A stretch of DNA of 6,390 nt from contig CAZHOV010000232.1 of NCBI GenBank assembly GCA_964534315.1, forward strand, positions 1 through 6,390, read 5' to 3'. Position 1 is the stretch's first letter; each line of letters begins with the position of its first letter. This DNA is from CAZHOV01 sp964534315 (GTDB lineage: Bacteria; Bacteroidota; Bacteroidia; Chitinophagales; Saprospiraceae). Below are positions 1-6,365 of the stretch, one piece after another. A model generated the notes under the pieces. It saw nothing but the letters and a program-made list of their open reading frames with translations. It had not been told where the DNA came from and did not search any database. The translations under genes and the position numbers were made by a program.

Positions 1-1
1 G

Positions 2-1396
2 GTACCACGGGGATATATCGTCGTTCATTCTTCTTCTCCGGGTACTGGGCTCTCTCAGGGTGCTCCCACCGTTGGAGGAGATAATGAATCGCTGGCTCCT
101 AAGGCTGTTATCGACTGGCTTTGCGGGCGGGCAAAAGGCTACACTACCCCTGATGGAGATGAGGAAGTTGAGGCCTACTGGAGTACCGGAAAAGTAGGAA
201 TGATCGGTACCTCCTATAATGGTACCCTACCAGTTGCAGCAGCTACCACCGGCGTCGAAGGACTGGAAGCAATCATTCCTATTGCTCCCAACACCTCTTA
301 TTACCATTATTACCGCTCTAATGGCCTGATCAGAAGTCCGGGCGGATACCTTGGGGAAGATGTCGATGTGTTGTATGATTTTATTCATAGCGGTGGAAAT
401 TCGGAGCAAAAGACTTACCATAATGCTACTGTCCGCGATAAGGAAATGAAAGAAGGTATGGACCGCCTAACCGGCGATTATAACGAATTTTGGGCGGGCA
501 GAGATTACCTCAATGATATGGAACCTTTCAATACAGCCCTTCTCATGTCTCATGGTTTCAACGACTGGAATGTGATGCCGGAGCACAGCTACCGCATCTA
601 TAAAGCAGCCAAAGAAAAAGGGGTGCCTACTCAGATTTACTATCATCAAGGTGGCCATGGAGGCCCTCCCCCGATGGAGATTATGAATCGATGGTTTACC
701 CGGTATTTACATGGTGTAAAGAATAAGGTGGAAAAGGATCCAAAATCTTGGATTGTGAGAGAAAATGATAGCCGAAGTGAGCCGACTCCCTACCCAGACT
801 ATCCTCATCCCGATGCTTCCGATGTTACTTTTTACCTGGAGGCCGGAGCACCCACAAAAGGAGGCTTAAGTACTGAAAAAACGGAAAAACAAGGTACGGA
901 AACACTGGAAGATAACTATTCCTTCTCAGGTGCCACCCTGGCCCAAGCCGAACATACCGACCACCGGCTGTTATACGTGACGCCAACGTTGAAGAAACCT
1001 GTCCATATTTCTGGTTTAGCTAAAATAAAGATTAAGCTTGCCAGCAGTAAGCCCGCTGCTAATCTATCAGTCTGGCTCGTCTCTTTACCGTGGCAAGAGG
1101 GACGCAATACCAAAATTACCGATAATATTATCACCCGGGGTTGGGCAGACCCTCAAAACCATGAATCCTTAACAGAAAGCAGTCCGCTGGTACCTGGCCA
1201 GTTTTACGAACTGGAATTTGAGCTGCAACCCGATGATCAAATCATCCCCGCCGGACAGCAAATCGGCTTAATGATCTTTTCCAGCGACCGCCAATTTACC
1301 CTTTGGCCCGAGCCCGGCACCAAGTTAACCATCGACTTGGACGCAACGACCCTAACACTACCGATTGTCGGAGGGAAAGCGGCGATGGAAGAATAG
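2..1396 (+). CDS. Xaa-Pro dipeptidyl-peptidase, S15 family (5' partial)
   Basis: This is a serine peptidase that removes X-Pro dipeptides from peptide N termini, here in a form probably exported or periplasmic (inferred; the N terminus is missing). The frame is open from base 2, and the coding sequence upstream of the first ATG (200) reads GTGLSQG, PTVGGDNESLAPKAVIDWL and GRAKGYT, which are conserved in PepX-like enzymes, so ATG 200 is internal. The catalytic triad is visible: Ser in GTSYNG (codon 212-214), Asp in GFNDWNV (563-565) and His in HQGGHGG (656-658). The Ser-Asp and Asp-His distances of 117 and 31 residues are close to those of PepX enzymes. From about base 820 to the end is the beta-rich C-terminal non-catalytic domain of the S15/CocE class (for example LLYVTPTL, ITRGWADP, PGQFYELEFEL). 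The 464 visible residues lack only the N-terminal part. Another S15 acyl hydrolase is possible, but the PepX-like motifs make this the best call. Confidence 0.93.
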   Translation, partial: VPRGYIVVHSSSPGTGLSQGAPTVGGDNESLAPKAVIDWLCGRAKGYTTPDGDEEVEAYWSTGKVGMIGTSYNGTLPVAAATTGVEGLEAIIPIAPNTSYYHYYRSNGLIRSPGGYLGEDVDVLYDFIHSGGNSEQKTYHNATVRDKEMKEGMDRLTGDYNEFWAGRDYLNDMEPFNTALLMSHGFNDWNVMPEHSYRIYKAAKEKGVPTQIYYHQGGHGGPPPMEIMNRWFTRYLHGVKNKVEKDPKSWIVRENDSRSEPTPYPDYPHPDASDVTFYLEAGAPTKGGLSTEKTEKQGTETLEDNYSFSGATLAQAEHTDHRLLYVTPTLKKPVHISGLAKIKIKLASSKPAANLSVWLVSLPWQEGRNTKITDNIITRGWADPQNHESLTESSPLVPGQFYELEFELQPDDQIIPAGQQIGLMIFSSDRQFTLWPEPGTKLTIDLDATTLTLPIVGGKAAMEE

Positions 1397-1415
1397 TAAA
1401 AGAATATATCCGCTT

Positions 1416-2114
1416 ATGATCTCCTTTTTTCGGAAATTCAGGAAAAAATCCGTCGGTGGAAATAATGCTATGAAATATTTACTTTATGCTCTGGGAGAGA
1501 TGGTTTTGATCATATTGGGTATATTGATCGCCTTGCAGGTGAATAATTATAATGAACAAAAGAAAAAGGAAACGACCAGGTATCAGTTGTTGATGCAGTT
1601 AAAGGAAGAAAACCAGCGGAATCTAAACGACCTGGCAATGGATAGTTTGTATAGAGATACGCTGATAGAAAAACTAGTTGAATTTCATACTTTTCTCAAA
1701 ACTAAAAAAATCGAAAACTACCCAAGTCAGGTAGAATCTTATTTAGCTTTCCTTGGAAGGAATCGTTTTTATACATTCGCTAATAAATATTTAAACAAGT
1801 ATATCGCATCCTATGCTGATGACAATACCGATTTTACGGAGGAGTTAATCAACCTGGATTACTATCAGAATTCCCTGGAATACTTATCTAACAGGATACA
1901 AGACTTGAAGGTAGAAAAAATGATCTATGCCCTGGTCGATGAGGTGGATATTGAGAGTCTGGAAGTCTATTCATATGAAACCTTAAAAAGTCTCGAATTC
2001 AGAAATAATATCTGGATTTTAAAAGCCTATGAACAGGAAAACTACTACATCTACACGGCAGCTCTAAATCAGCAAATGGTAGTCGATTCTATTTTGCGGC
2101 AAGAATTACCATGA
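1416..2114 (+). CDS. DUF6090 family membrane protein
   Basis: A 232-residue protein of unknown function. The N terminus MISFFRKFRKK followed by KYLLYALGEMVLIILGILIA and LQVNNYNEQKK is the hallmark of the DUF6090 family, which is widespread in Bacteroidota and often present in several copies. A basic segment (residues 1-20) is followed by one transmembrane helix (about 21-42). The rest is a hydrophilic, largely helical, charged region (about 45-232) rich in Glu, Lys, Asn and Tyr; by the positive-inside rule it should face the periplasm. I chose ATG 1416 because it gives the canonical family N terminus. The frame extends further up to a TTG at 1365, but that would overlap the upstream peptidase gene and add a non-family stretch. 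The gene starts 19 bases after the peptidase stop and has no Shine-Dalgarno sequence, as is usual in this phylum. Family assignment is firm; function is unknown. Confidence 0.85.
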   Translation: MISFFRKFRKKSVGGNNAMKYLLYALGEMVLIILGILIALQVNNYNEQKKKETTRYQLLMQLKEENQRNLNDLAMDSLYRDTLIEKLVEFHTFLKTKKIENYPSQVESYLAFLGRNRFYTFANKYLNKYIASYADDNTDFTEELINLDYYQNSLEYLSNRIQDLKVEKMIYALVDEVDIESLEVYSYETLKSLEFRNNIWILKAYEQENYYIYTAALNQQMVVDSILRQELP

Positions 2115-2124
2115 ATTCAATATT

Positions 2125-2448
2125 ATGTGGAGGGAAAGAAAATCTAAGGCCAAAATCCAGGCAGTCCTCGCTCTTTCAGGCAGTTTTGCGATCTCCTTCA
2201 ACCTCGCTATCGCCCTACATGAACTTGGACATGCGATTACTTATCTAATCAATGGAGGGGAGATCACCTCCTTTGTTTTAAACCCCTTTTCTTGGAGTTG
2301 GGCGGAAGGACGGGGATTCAGCAACCGCATCTTTGTCCTTTGGGATGGAGCGACCGTTGGTCAATTATTAGTCACTGGCTTGTTAGTTATTTTAGCTGAA
2401 TTTATCGTCTTCGAATGCCGGAAAATCCGTTTTAAAACCTGGGATTAA
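2125..2448 (+). CDS. M50B-like membrane metalloprotease, truncated
   Basis: A 107-residue hydrophobic protein starting 10 bases after the DUF6090 gene. After a basic N terminus comes a membrane segment (about residues 11-31) running into HELGH (32-36), the zinc-binding HExxH of intramembrane metalloproteases. It continues AITYLINGGEI with a nearby NPFSWSW, as in M50B-like proteins (ALHELGHA followed by a Gly-Gly turn). A second membrane segment lies at about 73-95, and the protein then ends with the charged tail CRKIRFKTWD. Family members are normally about 200 residues or more, with several further helices and a third metal ligand; these are absent, so catalysis is doubtful. The gene is probably a 3'-truncated remnant. 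Another frame is open just after the last membrane segment and ends inside the next gene's start (see findings). It could instead be a small non-catalytic membrane protein. The HELGH motif is seen; the family is inferred. Confidence 0.7.
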   Translation: MWRERKSKAKIQAVLALSGSFAISFNLAIALHELGHAITYLINGGEITSFVLNPFSWSWAEGRGFSNRIFVLWDGATVGQLLVTGLLVILAEFIVFECRKIRFKTWD

Positions 2449-2520
2449 ACCTAATGAATTTTTAAATTGCGTAGAAAAATTAAACCAGGTGTTTAAATTC
2501 GTTCAAAAAAAATCAGATCA

Positions 2521-2892
2521 ATGACTTACTCCCCTCTTTCCATCCGCACTTTCATTGGTGCTAAAGCCTTTAACGAATCCCGCTCTTTTTATAAAGACCT
2601 GGGCTTTAAAGAGATCATTATCGATCCCAAACTTTCTCACTTTAAACTCAATGACCAAAACAGTTTTTTTCTACAAGACTACTACGTCAAAGACTGGGTG
2701 AATAATTCTATGATCTTCCTTGAAGTGGATGATATCGAAAAATGTGAGCAGGATATCCTGTCGAAAGGATTACAAGAAAAATATAAACAAGTGCGCTTTG
2801 ATGGTATAAAAGAATTTGAATGGGGGCGAGTACTATTTATGCATGATCCCTCCGGAGTGCTTTGGCATTTGTGTGAATTTTCAAATAAATAA
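2521..2892 (+). CDS. VOC (glyoxalase/bleomycin-resistance fold) protein
   Basis: A 123-residue, probably cytoplasmic protein with the two beta-alpha-beta-beta-beta modules of the vicinal oxygen chelate fold. The first module begins SIRTFIGAKAFNESRSFYKDLGF, shown in part here as FNESRSFYKDLGF, the typical substrate-side helix. The second holds MIFLEVDDIEKC (the dimer-facing strand and helix) and ends HDPSGVLWHLCEF (residues 108-120), the usual closing DPxG signature. The position that is the Glu metal ligand in glyoxalase I (DPDGNxxEL) is His116 here, and the first strand lacks the usual His or Glu ligand, so I do not call it lactoylglutathione lyase. The substrate is unknown. It starts 72 bases after the truncated protease and 18 bases before the lipoprotein gene, so it may share a transcript. 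The ATG is preceded by an A-rich tract rather than a Shine-Dalgarno sequence. Confidence 0.85.
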   Translation: MTYSPLSIRTFIGAKAFNESRSFYKDLGFKEIIIDPKLSHFKLNDQNSFFLQDYYVKDWVNNSMIFLEVDDIEKCEQDILSKGLQEKYKQVRFDGIKEFEWGRVLFMHDPSGVLWHLCEFSNK

Positions 2893-2910
2893 AAGTATTA
2901 AACATCCAAC

Positions 2911-4230
2911 ATGAGCTTATTTCGTATTTTCTTACCCTTCGTTTCTATCCTGTTATTTATCAACTGCCAACCTCAGAAAACGTCCAATGCGGTGATCAAT
3001 ACCGACATTGCTAACTTCTGGAATGCCTACGATAGCATCATCACCACTACCGACTCTACGCTCCAATATCAATATTTACAACAATTATTCCTGGAAAAAG
3101 GTACTCCGGGTCTAAAAGCCTTTATGGAACGCAAGCGCTATACTCCTGCCTCTTATATACAGGCGATCAATAGTTACCCGAAATTCTGGGCATCCGTCAG
3201 AAAAAATACGTTTAAAACAGACCGATTTGCTGCTGAAATTGAAAATGAGATTGGAAAATTAAAATCTTTATATCCGGATTTAGAACCGGCAAAAATCTAT
3301 TTTACCATTGGCGCCTTAATGTCGGGCGGTACTACCCTCGATAGTTTTGTGTTGATTGGCTCTGAAATAGCTATGGCCGATAGCAGCGCAGTAACAGAAG
3401 AGTTTCCGGATTGGTTAAAAGGCAGCTTGCGTCCGTTTTTTGATAGTAACCCAATTCATGATGTTGTCTTGTTGAACATCCATGAATATGTCCACACCCA
3501 ACAGCGTCCTCAGGGAGGTTATGATCTGTTGTCTCAATGTCTTTACGAAGGTGTTGCCGAATTTGTATCGGTAAAATCAACCGGTCAGCCTTCAACGACC
3601 CCGGCCATAGCTTATGGAAAAGCCAACGAAGACCGGATCAAAGAACGCTTTGCCCAAGAGCTTTTTAGCCCTAATTTCGATTATTGGTTGTACAACAGCT
3701 TTAACAATGAATTTGAAATGCGTGACCTGGGCTACTATGTGGGTTATGCTATTTGTGAAAAGCGCTACGAACAAGCCAATGACAAACAGCAAGCGATCAA
3801 AGAGATGATCGAGCTGGACTATGGCGATGCAGAGGCAGTAGAAGAATATGTAGAGCATTCGGTTTATTTTTCTATTCCCTTAGAAGAATTGAAAGCAACC
3901 TATCAAAAGAACAGGCCAGAGGTAACCGGCATAAAAGAATTTGACAATGGCAGCCAAATGGTAGATCCCTCCATTACCCAACTTACGATTCAATTTTCAA
4001 AACCCATGAATGACCAGATCGGTCGTTTCGAGTTCGGTCCTTTGGGAGAAGCATATGGCCTTCCCCTCCGCGGATTTGCAGGATCTTCCGAAGATGGTAC
4101 GGCCTTTACCTACAACGTGGAGCTAGAACCAGGCAAAAGATACCAACAGCAACTAACTCCGGTTTTTCGAGCCAGAGAAGGCCATGCTTTAAGACCTTTT
4201 TTGATTGATTTTAAGACGAGGAACGATTAA
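2911..4230 (+). CDS. Lipoprotein with gluzincin-like HExxH site and Ig-like domain
   Basis: A 439-residue predicted lipoprotein, function unknown. Residues 1-18 form a lipoprotein signal peptide ending in the lipobox FINC, with Cys19 the likely lipidated residue. The middle carries HEYVH (His191, Glu192, His195) followed by LYEGVAEF with Glu213 and Glu217, 18 and 22 residues after His195. This is the HExxH-plus-downstream-Glu arrangement of gluzincin zinc peptidases and resembles DUF2268-type predicted proteases, including GldB-like lipoproteins of Bacteroidota (family link inferred). From about residue 337 to the end, starting VTGIKEFDNG, is a beta-rich domain of the bacterial Ig-like kind (for example LTIQFSKPM, YNVELEPGKRYQQQLTP, FLIDFKTR), typical of surface proteins. 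A membrane-anchored protease or binding protein is most likely; the substrate is unknown. No Shine-Dalgarno sequence. The start is 18 bases after the VOC gene. Confidence 0.8.
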   Translation: MSLFRIFLPFVSILLFINCQPQKTSNAVINTDIANFWNAYDSIITTTDSTLQYQYLQQLFLEKGTPGLKAFMERKRYTPASYIQAINSYPKFWASVRKNTFKTDRFAAEIENEIGKLKSLYPDLEPAKIYFTIGALMSGGTTLDSFVLIGSEIAMADSSAVTEEFPDWLKGSLRPFFDSNPIHDVVLLNIHEYVHTQQRPQGGYDLLSQCLYEGVAEFVSVKSTGQPSTTPAIAYGKANEDRIKERFAQELFSPNFDYWLYNSFNNEFEMRDLGYYVGYAICEKRYEQANDKQQAIKEMIELDYGDAEAVEEYVEHSVYFSIPLEELKATYQKNRPEVTGIKEFDNGSQMVDPSITQLTIQFSKPMNDQIGRFEFGPLGEAYGLPLRGFAGSSEDGTAFTYNVELEPGKRYQQQLTPVFRAREGHALRPFLIDFKTRND

Positions 4231-4437
4231 AAATACAGAGATCAATTCTTTGGTCTTTTTGGCACCTCCATTTCTCAAAGTGCGGACGGAAACACCATTG
4301 CTATTGGAGCACCAGGTCCATATTTTTTGGGTGAGACAGCTCCCGGCTACGTCCGGATCATTCAATGGGATGGTGGCCAATGGATTCAAATTACTCATCA
4401 ACAGACTATCCTTACCCAAAAAATCCTAAAGTATTAA
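4231..4437 (+). pseudogene. Orphan FG-GAP-like repeat remnant of a surface protein
   Basis: Directly after the lipoprotein stop and in the same reading frame, 68 codons read as one FG-GAP-like repeat: DQFFGLFGTSISQSADG, NTIAIGAPG, then GYVRIIQWDGGQWIQI, closing at a TAA (4435-4437). This matches the pattern of repeats in large Bacteroidota surface proteins (DxFG..VSLSADGNTVAIGAP...GHVRVYQW.G..W), known from that class in general. It has no ATG, no signal peptide and only one repeat, so it cannot be a functional stand-alone gene. The second segment (THQQTILTQKILKY) has lost the next repeat. I infer a relic of a larger gene. Read-through of the preceding stop would fuse it to the lipoprotein Ig-like domain, but nothing in the sequence favours that. 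Confidence 0.65.
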
Positions 4438-4490
4438 ACTGGAATAAGTGCTGATTTTTTTGTAAATTTAAAAGTAGCTCAAATGCCACC

Positions 4491-4532
4491 TTCCCTCTTT
4501 TATTCATTCCCTCTCTTTCTACATTTCCCTCT
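4491..4532 (+). repeat. Three TTCCCTCT direct repeats
   Basis: TTCCCTCT occurs at 4491-4498, 4507-4514 and 4525-4532, with start-to-start spacings of 16 and 18 bases. The last two copies share the longer context CATT(T)CCCTCTCT. They lie 88-129 bases upstream of ATG 4620 in a C/T-rich strand. They could be a set of regulator sites or simply slippage products of the pyrimidine tract; the sequence shows the repeat, not the function. Confidence 0.6.
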
Positions 4533-4563
4533 CTGTAAAGTGGATAATGGAAAAATTAGCTGA

Positions 4564-4581
4564 TCGAAAAAGCTTTTTCGA
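4564..4581. promoter_or_regulatory. Perfect 18-bp palindrome, candidate operator or hairpin
   Basis: TCGAAAAAGCTTTTTCGA is a perfect inverted repeat 38 bases upstream of ATG 4620, flanked by TTAG (4556-4559) and CTAA (4582-4585). As RNA it could fold into a 7-bp stem with a 4-base loop, but no U tract follows, so it is a poor intrinsic terminator. A dimeric regulator site or a leader structure is more likely. Confidence 0.4.
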
Positions 4582-4619
4582 CTAACTAATCCCAACTTTT
4601 ATCACCAAAACCAACCGTT

Positions 4620-4817
4620 ATGAAACCTTTATATTGCCCATTTAATAAACGTTTTACCTTTATCCTGATCGTGATTGGTTTACTGATGTTATTGTTTTTT
4701 TCCGCCAGGGGGCAGGAATACGAAAACACCGCCACTTACGACAACAATAAAGAGGTAACGATTACGACAGGAAAAAATATTTTCGGAAGTCCACTTTTGT
4801 GGGATATGGACTGGTAA
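4620..4817 (+). CDS. N-terminal part of split secreted protein (signal peptide)
   Basis: A 65-residue reading frame from ATG 4620 to TAA 4815-4817. Residues 1-31 form a Sec signal peptide: MKPLYCPFNKR, then the hydrophobic core FTFILIVIGLLMLLFF, then SARG with likely cleavage before QEYENT. The mature part EYENTATYDNNKEVTITTGK leads to GSPLLWDMDW at the stop. The gene continues in the +1 frame (AAT at 4816 onward), where an uninterrupted 487-residue tail and more lies. The total length 4620-6348 is 576 codons plus one base, consistent with a single one-base frame change. I read it as the 5' part of a broken (or frameshifted) gene rather than a separate small gene. The real shift could be anywhere between 4759 and 4817. 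The ATG is preceded by no Shine-Dalgarno sequence. Confidence 0.65.
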   Translation: MKPLYCPFNKRFTFILIVIGLLMLLFFSARGQEYENTATYDNNKEVTITTGKNIFGSPLLWDMDW

Positions 4818-6348
4818 TAGCCGGGCGCAGGATCCTGATCTTCCGGATCTCCAATCCGAGAATTTCGCCAACCAACTTTCCGGTTTGGCCGAACCGCTCA
4901 ATATACCCAGTAATTTAAGCGATCGAGAATTAATAGAGGCGGTAGAGGATAAACTAAAAAGTTTATTCCCATGGAGATCGCCCTTTATAGATCTTGTCAC
5001 TAATATTCCGACTTTTAATTATTCCTCAAGTACGCCATCAGAAGATGATATCATTCAATTAAGCGGAGCATTAGGGTTAAGGAGGGATATTGAACAAGTA
5101 AGAAACAGAGGGGAATGTGATAAGTACACCCTTGAAATTTACCAGCTAATCACTCGATATACCATTAGAATCGAAAATACCGATACCATAAGGTACAATC
5201 TACCTGGCCATGATGCCAGTCCTTGGCAACAAAATGGCTGGGTTACTGCCACTTTTGAGGTGCGGGAAGATCGATACCCTATAGCATCCCATTTTGACTC
5301 CTGGGACTGTAGCCGGGTGGCTGAATGCCAAAAAGTTTGTTGCTGGGGTTTTGACTATTCCGGAGGAAGCGGCCCTCCGGTCTTATCGGTACATTGTAGC
5401 ATGTTAGATGATGAAGGGTGTTATGAGAAAGAAGGACACCTTTTAAGAAGTGTAAACTCCTGCGAGCCCAACCCTTGTATCAATATAGAAGAAGAGCAGG
5501 CAAATAACAAATCCACTCCTACCCCCTACCACGAGATCGCCAAGAAAAAACCGGTTAAGGTGGAAGGTACCGGAAGAACAACCAGTCATGTGATCAGTAT
5601 TGAAGTTACCAACCCCACAGATCATCCGGTCGTCTACAAGCAACCTCCAACCCTCATTGGCGCCAGCCAAGACGCTGAAGGCAACACCCGCCAGGGATAT
5701 GTCATCCTCGAAGGCGATCCTGTCATCATCGAACCCGGAGAGACCGTAGTCATACCTGGCTATGGCTTCTGTACGGATGTCGACCTTAAGCCGGTAGACG
5801 ACGGAGCGATCATCCCGAATGAGCTCATCACTACCTTTTTTGATACCGAACCCTACCCGCATCCGGGCGAACAGTTAACCGACGACTCTCCCTGGACCGT
5901 AGCCGATCAGAATGAGGAGAGCGGCCCAACACTCACTTACCCCGGAACAGATGAAGAATTCCCCTACCGGATTGATCTCAACGAAAATCCGTCAGCAGCT
6001 GCTGAATATATCTTTGATGTAATCGAAGCCATCGAAGAGTCTTATGACAGCCTGAAAAACGAAGGGCTGATCTCCACCCCTATCCATCATAACGAAGATA
6101 TGGAGCGATCCACCGTCATCCAACAAAGCTTCTGGATCGCAACGGGGCAATTGCAGGGCAATGAATATTCTAAAGAAGAATATACCAATATCATGATCAA
6201 CGAACTGGAAACCAATACCGGAACCAATTATGAAGATCAGCCTCCCGCTATCAAAGAGAATTTTGATGAAGGAGTAGATGATTTTTGGGATTCCTTCAAC
6301 TTAACCGCTAAGAATGCTGAAGTGATTAAGGAGGAATCTGTTAAATAA
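4816..6348 (+). CDS. Body of split secreted Cys-rich protein, unknown function
   Basis: The frame is open from 4759, after the TAA at 4756-4758, to TAA 6346-6348. It has no upstream ATG that would give a signal peptide, and the first usable internal start is TTG 4885, so its natural N terminus is the 4620 reading frame. Joined, the protein is about 575 residues. Regions in order: helical, acidic N-terminal part (4885-5280); cysteine cluster with Cys codons at 5308, 5326, 5338, 5341, 5395, 5419, 5461 and 5476, likely disulfides; a linker with KSTPTPYHE; and a C-terminal part (from about 5580) with beta-like ISIEVTNPTDHPV, EPGETVVIPGYGFCTD and, 117 residues after that Cys, VIQQSFWIATG. The Cys and Gln contexts loosely recall the Cys-Gln thioester (TED/TQXA) domains of Gram-positive adhesins (inference). 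I do not recognise a characterised family. No T9SS or sortase sorting signal is seen at the end. Confidence 0.7.
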   Translation, partial: NSRAQDPDLPDLQSENFANQLSGLAEPLNIPSNLSDRELIEAVEDKLKSLFPWRSPFIDLVTNIPTFNYSSSTPSEDDIIQLSGALGLRRDIEQVRNRGECDKYTLEIYQLITRYTIRIENTDTIRYNLPGHDASPWQQNGWVTATFEVREDRYPIASHFDSWDCSRVAECQKVCCWGFDYSGGSGPPVLSVHCSMLDDEGCYEKEGHLLRSVNSCEPNPCINIEEEQANNKSTPTPYHEIAKKKPVKVEGTGRTTSHVISIEVTNPTDHPVVYKQPPTLIGASQDAEGNTRQGYVILEGDPVIIEPGETVVIPGYGFCTDVDLKPVDDGAIIPNELITTFFDTEPYPHPGEQLTDDSPWTVADQNEESGPTLTYPGTDEEFPYRIDLNENPSAAAEYIFDVIEAIEESYDSLKNEGLISTPIHHNEDMERSTVIQQSFWIATGQLQGNEYSKEEYTNIMINELETNTGTNYEDQPPAIKENFDEGVDDFWDSFNLTAKNAEVIKEESVK

Positions 6349-6365
6349 AGATAGATAGTTTTTTC

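Larger units (their letters stand above)
4438..4619. other. Non-coding leader region before the split secreted gene
   Basis: This 182-base stretch holds no ORF I can support. It starts with an AT-rich part (4450-4475). It then has a pyrimidine-rich tract (about 4486-4533) containing three TTCCCTCT copies, and a perfect palindrome at 4564-4581. It presumably carries the promoter of the following gene. I found no clean Bacteroidota -33/-7 pair; the nearest to the TAnnTTTG box is TACATTTC at 4520-4527, without a good upstream TTG. Confidence 0.6.

Noticed and set aside
1..230. GGTACC at 1-6 and twice near 205-228, as a repeat or cloning scar
   Set aside because: The other copies fall in coding sequence as ordinary Gly-Thr codons; nothing suggests a construct.
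200..1396. Peptidase gene starting at ATG 200
   Set aside because: The frame is open and carries conserved peptidase motifs upstream to base 2, so 200 is internal.
1365..1415. Upstream TTG extension of the DUF6090 gene
   Set aside because: It overlaps the peptidase gene and the family N terminus MISFFRK begins at ATG 1416.
2467..2501. Possible Bacteroidota promoter (TTG 2467-2469, TAAATTCG 2494-2501) before the VOC gene
   Set aside because: The -7 box differs from TAnnTTTG by one base and the spacing (24 bases) is longer than usual; too weak to call.
4205..4429. 74-codon frame on the + strand over the FG-GAP remnant
   Set aside because: It overlaps the lipoprotein end and its translation has no family pattern, while the neighbouring frame reads as a clear repeat.
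5443..5862. 139-codon reading frame on the minus strand
   Set aside because: It lies wholly inside the secreted protein gene and shows no recognisable protein motif; a shadow of the + strand coding pattern.
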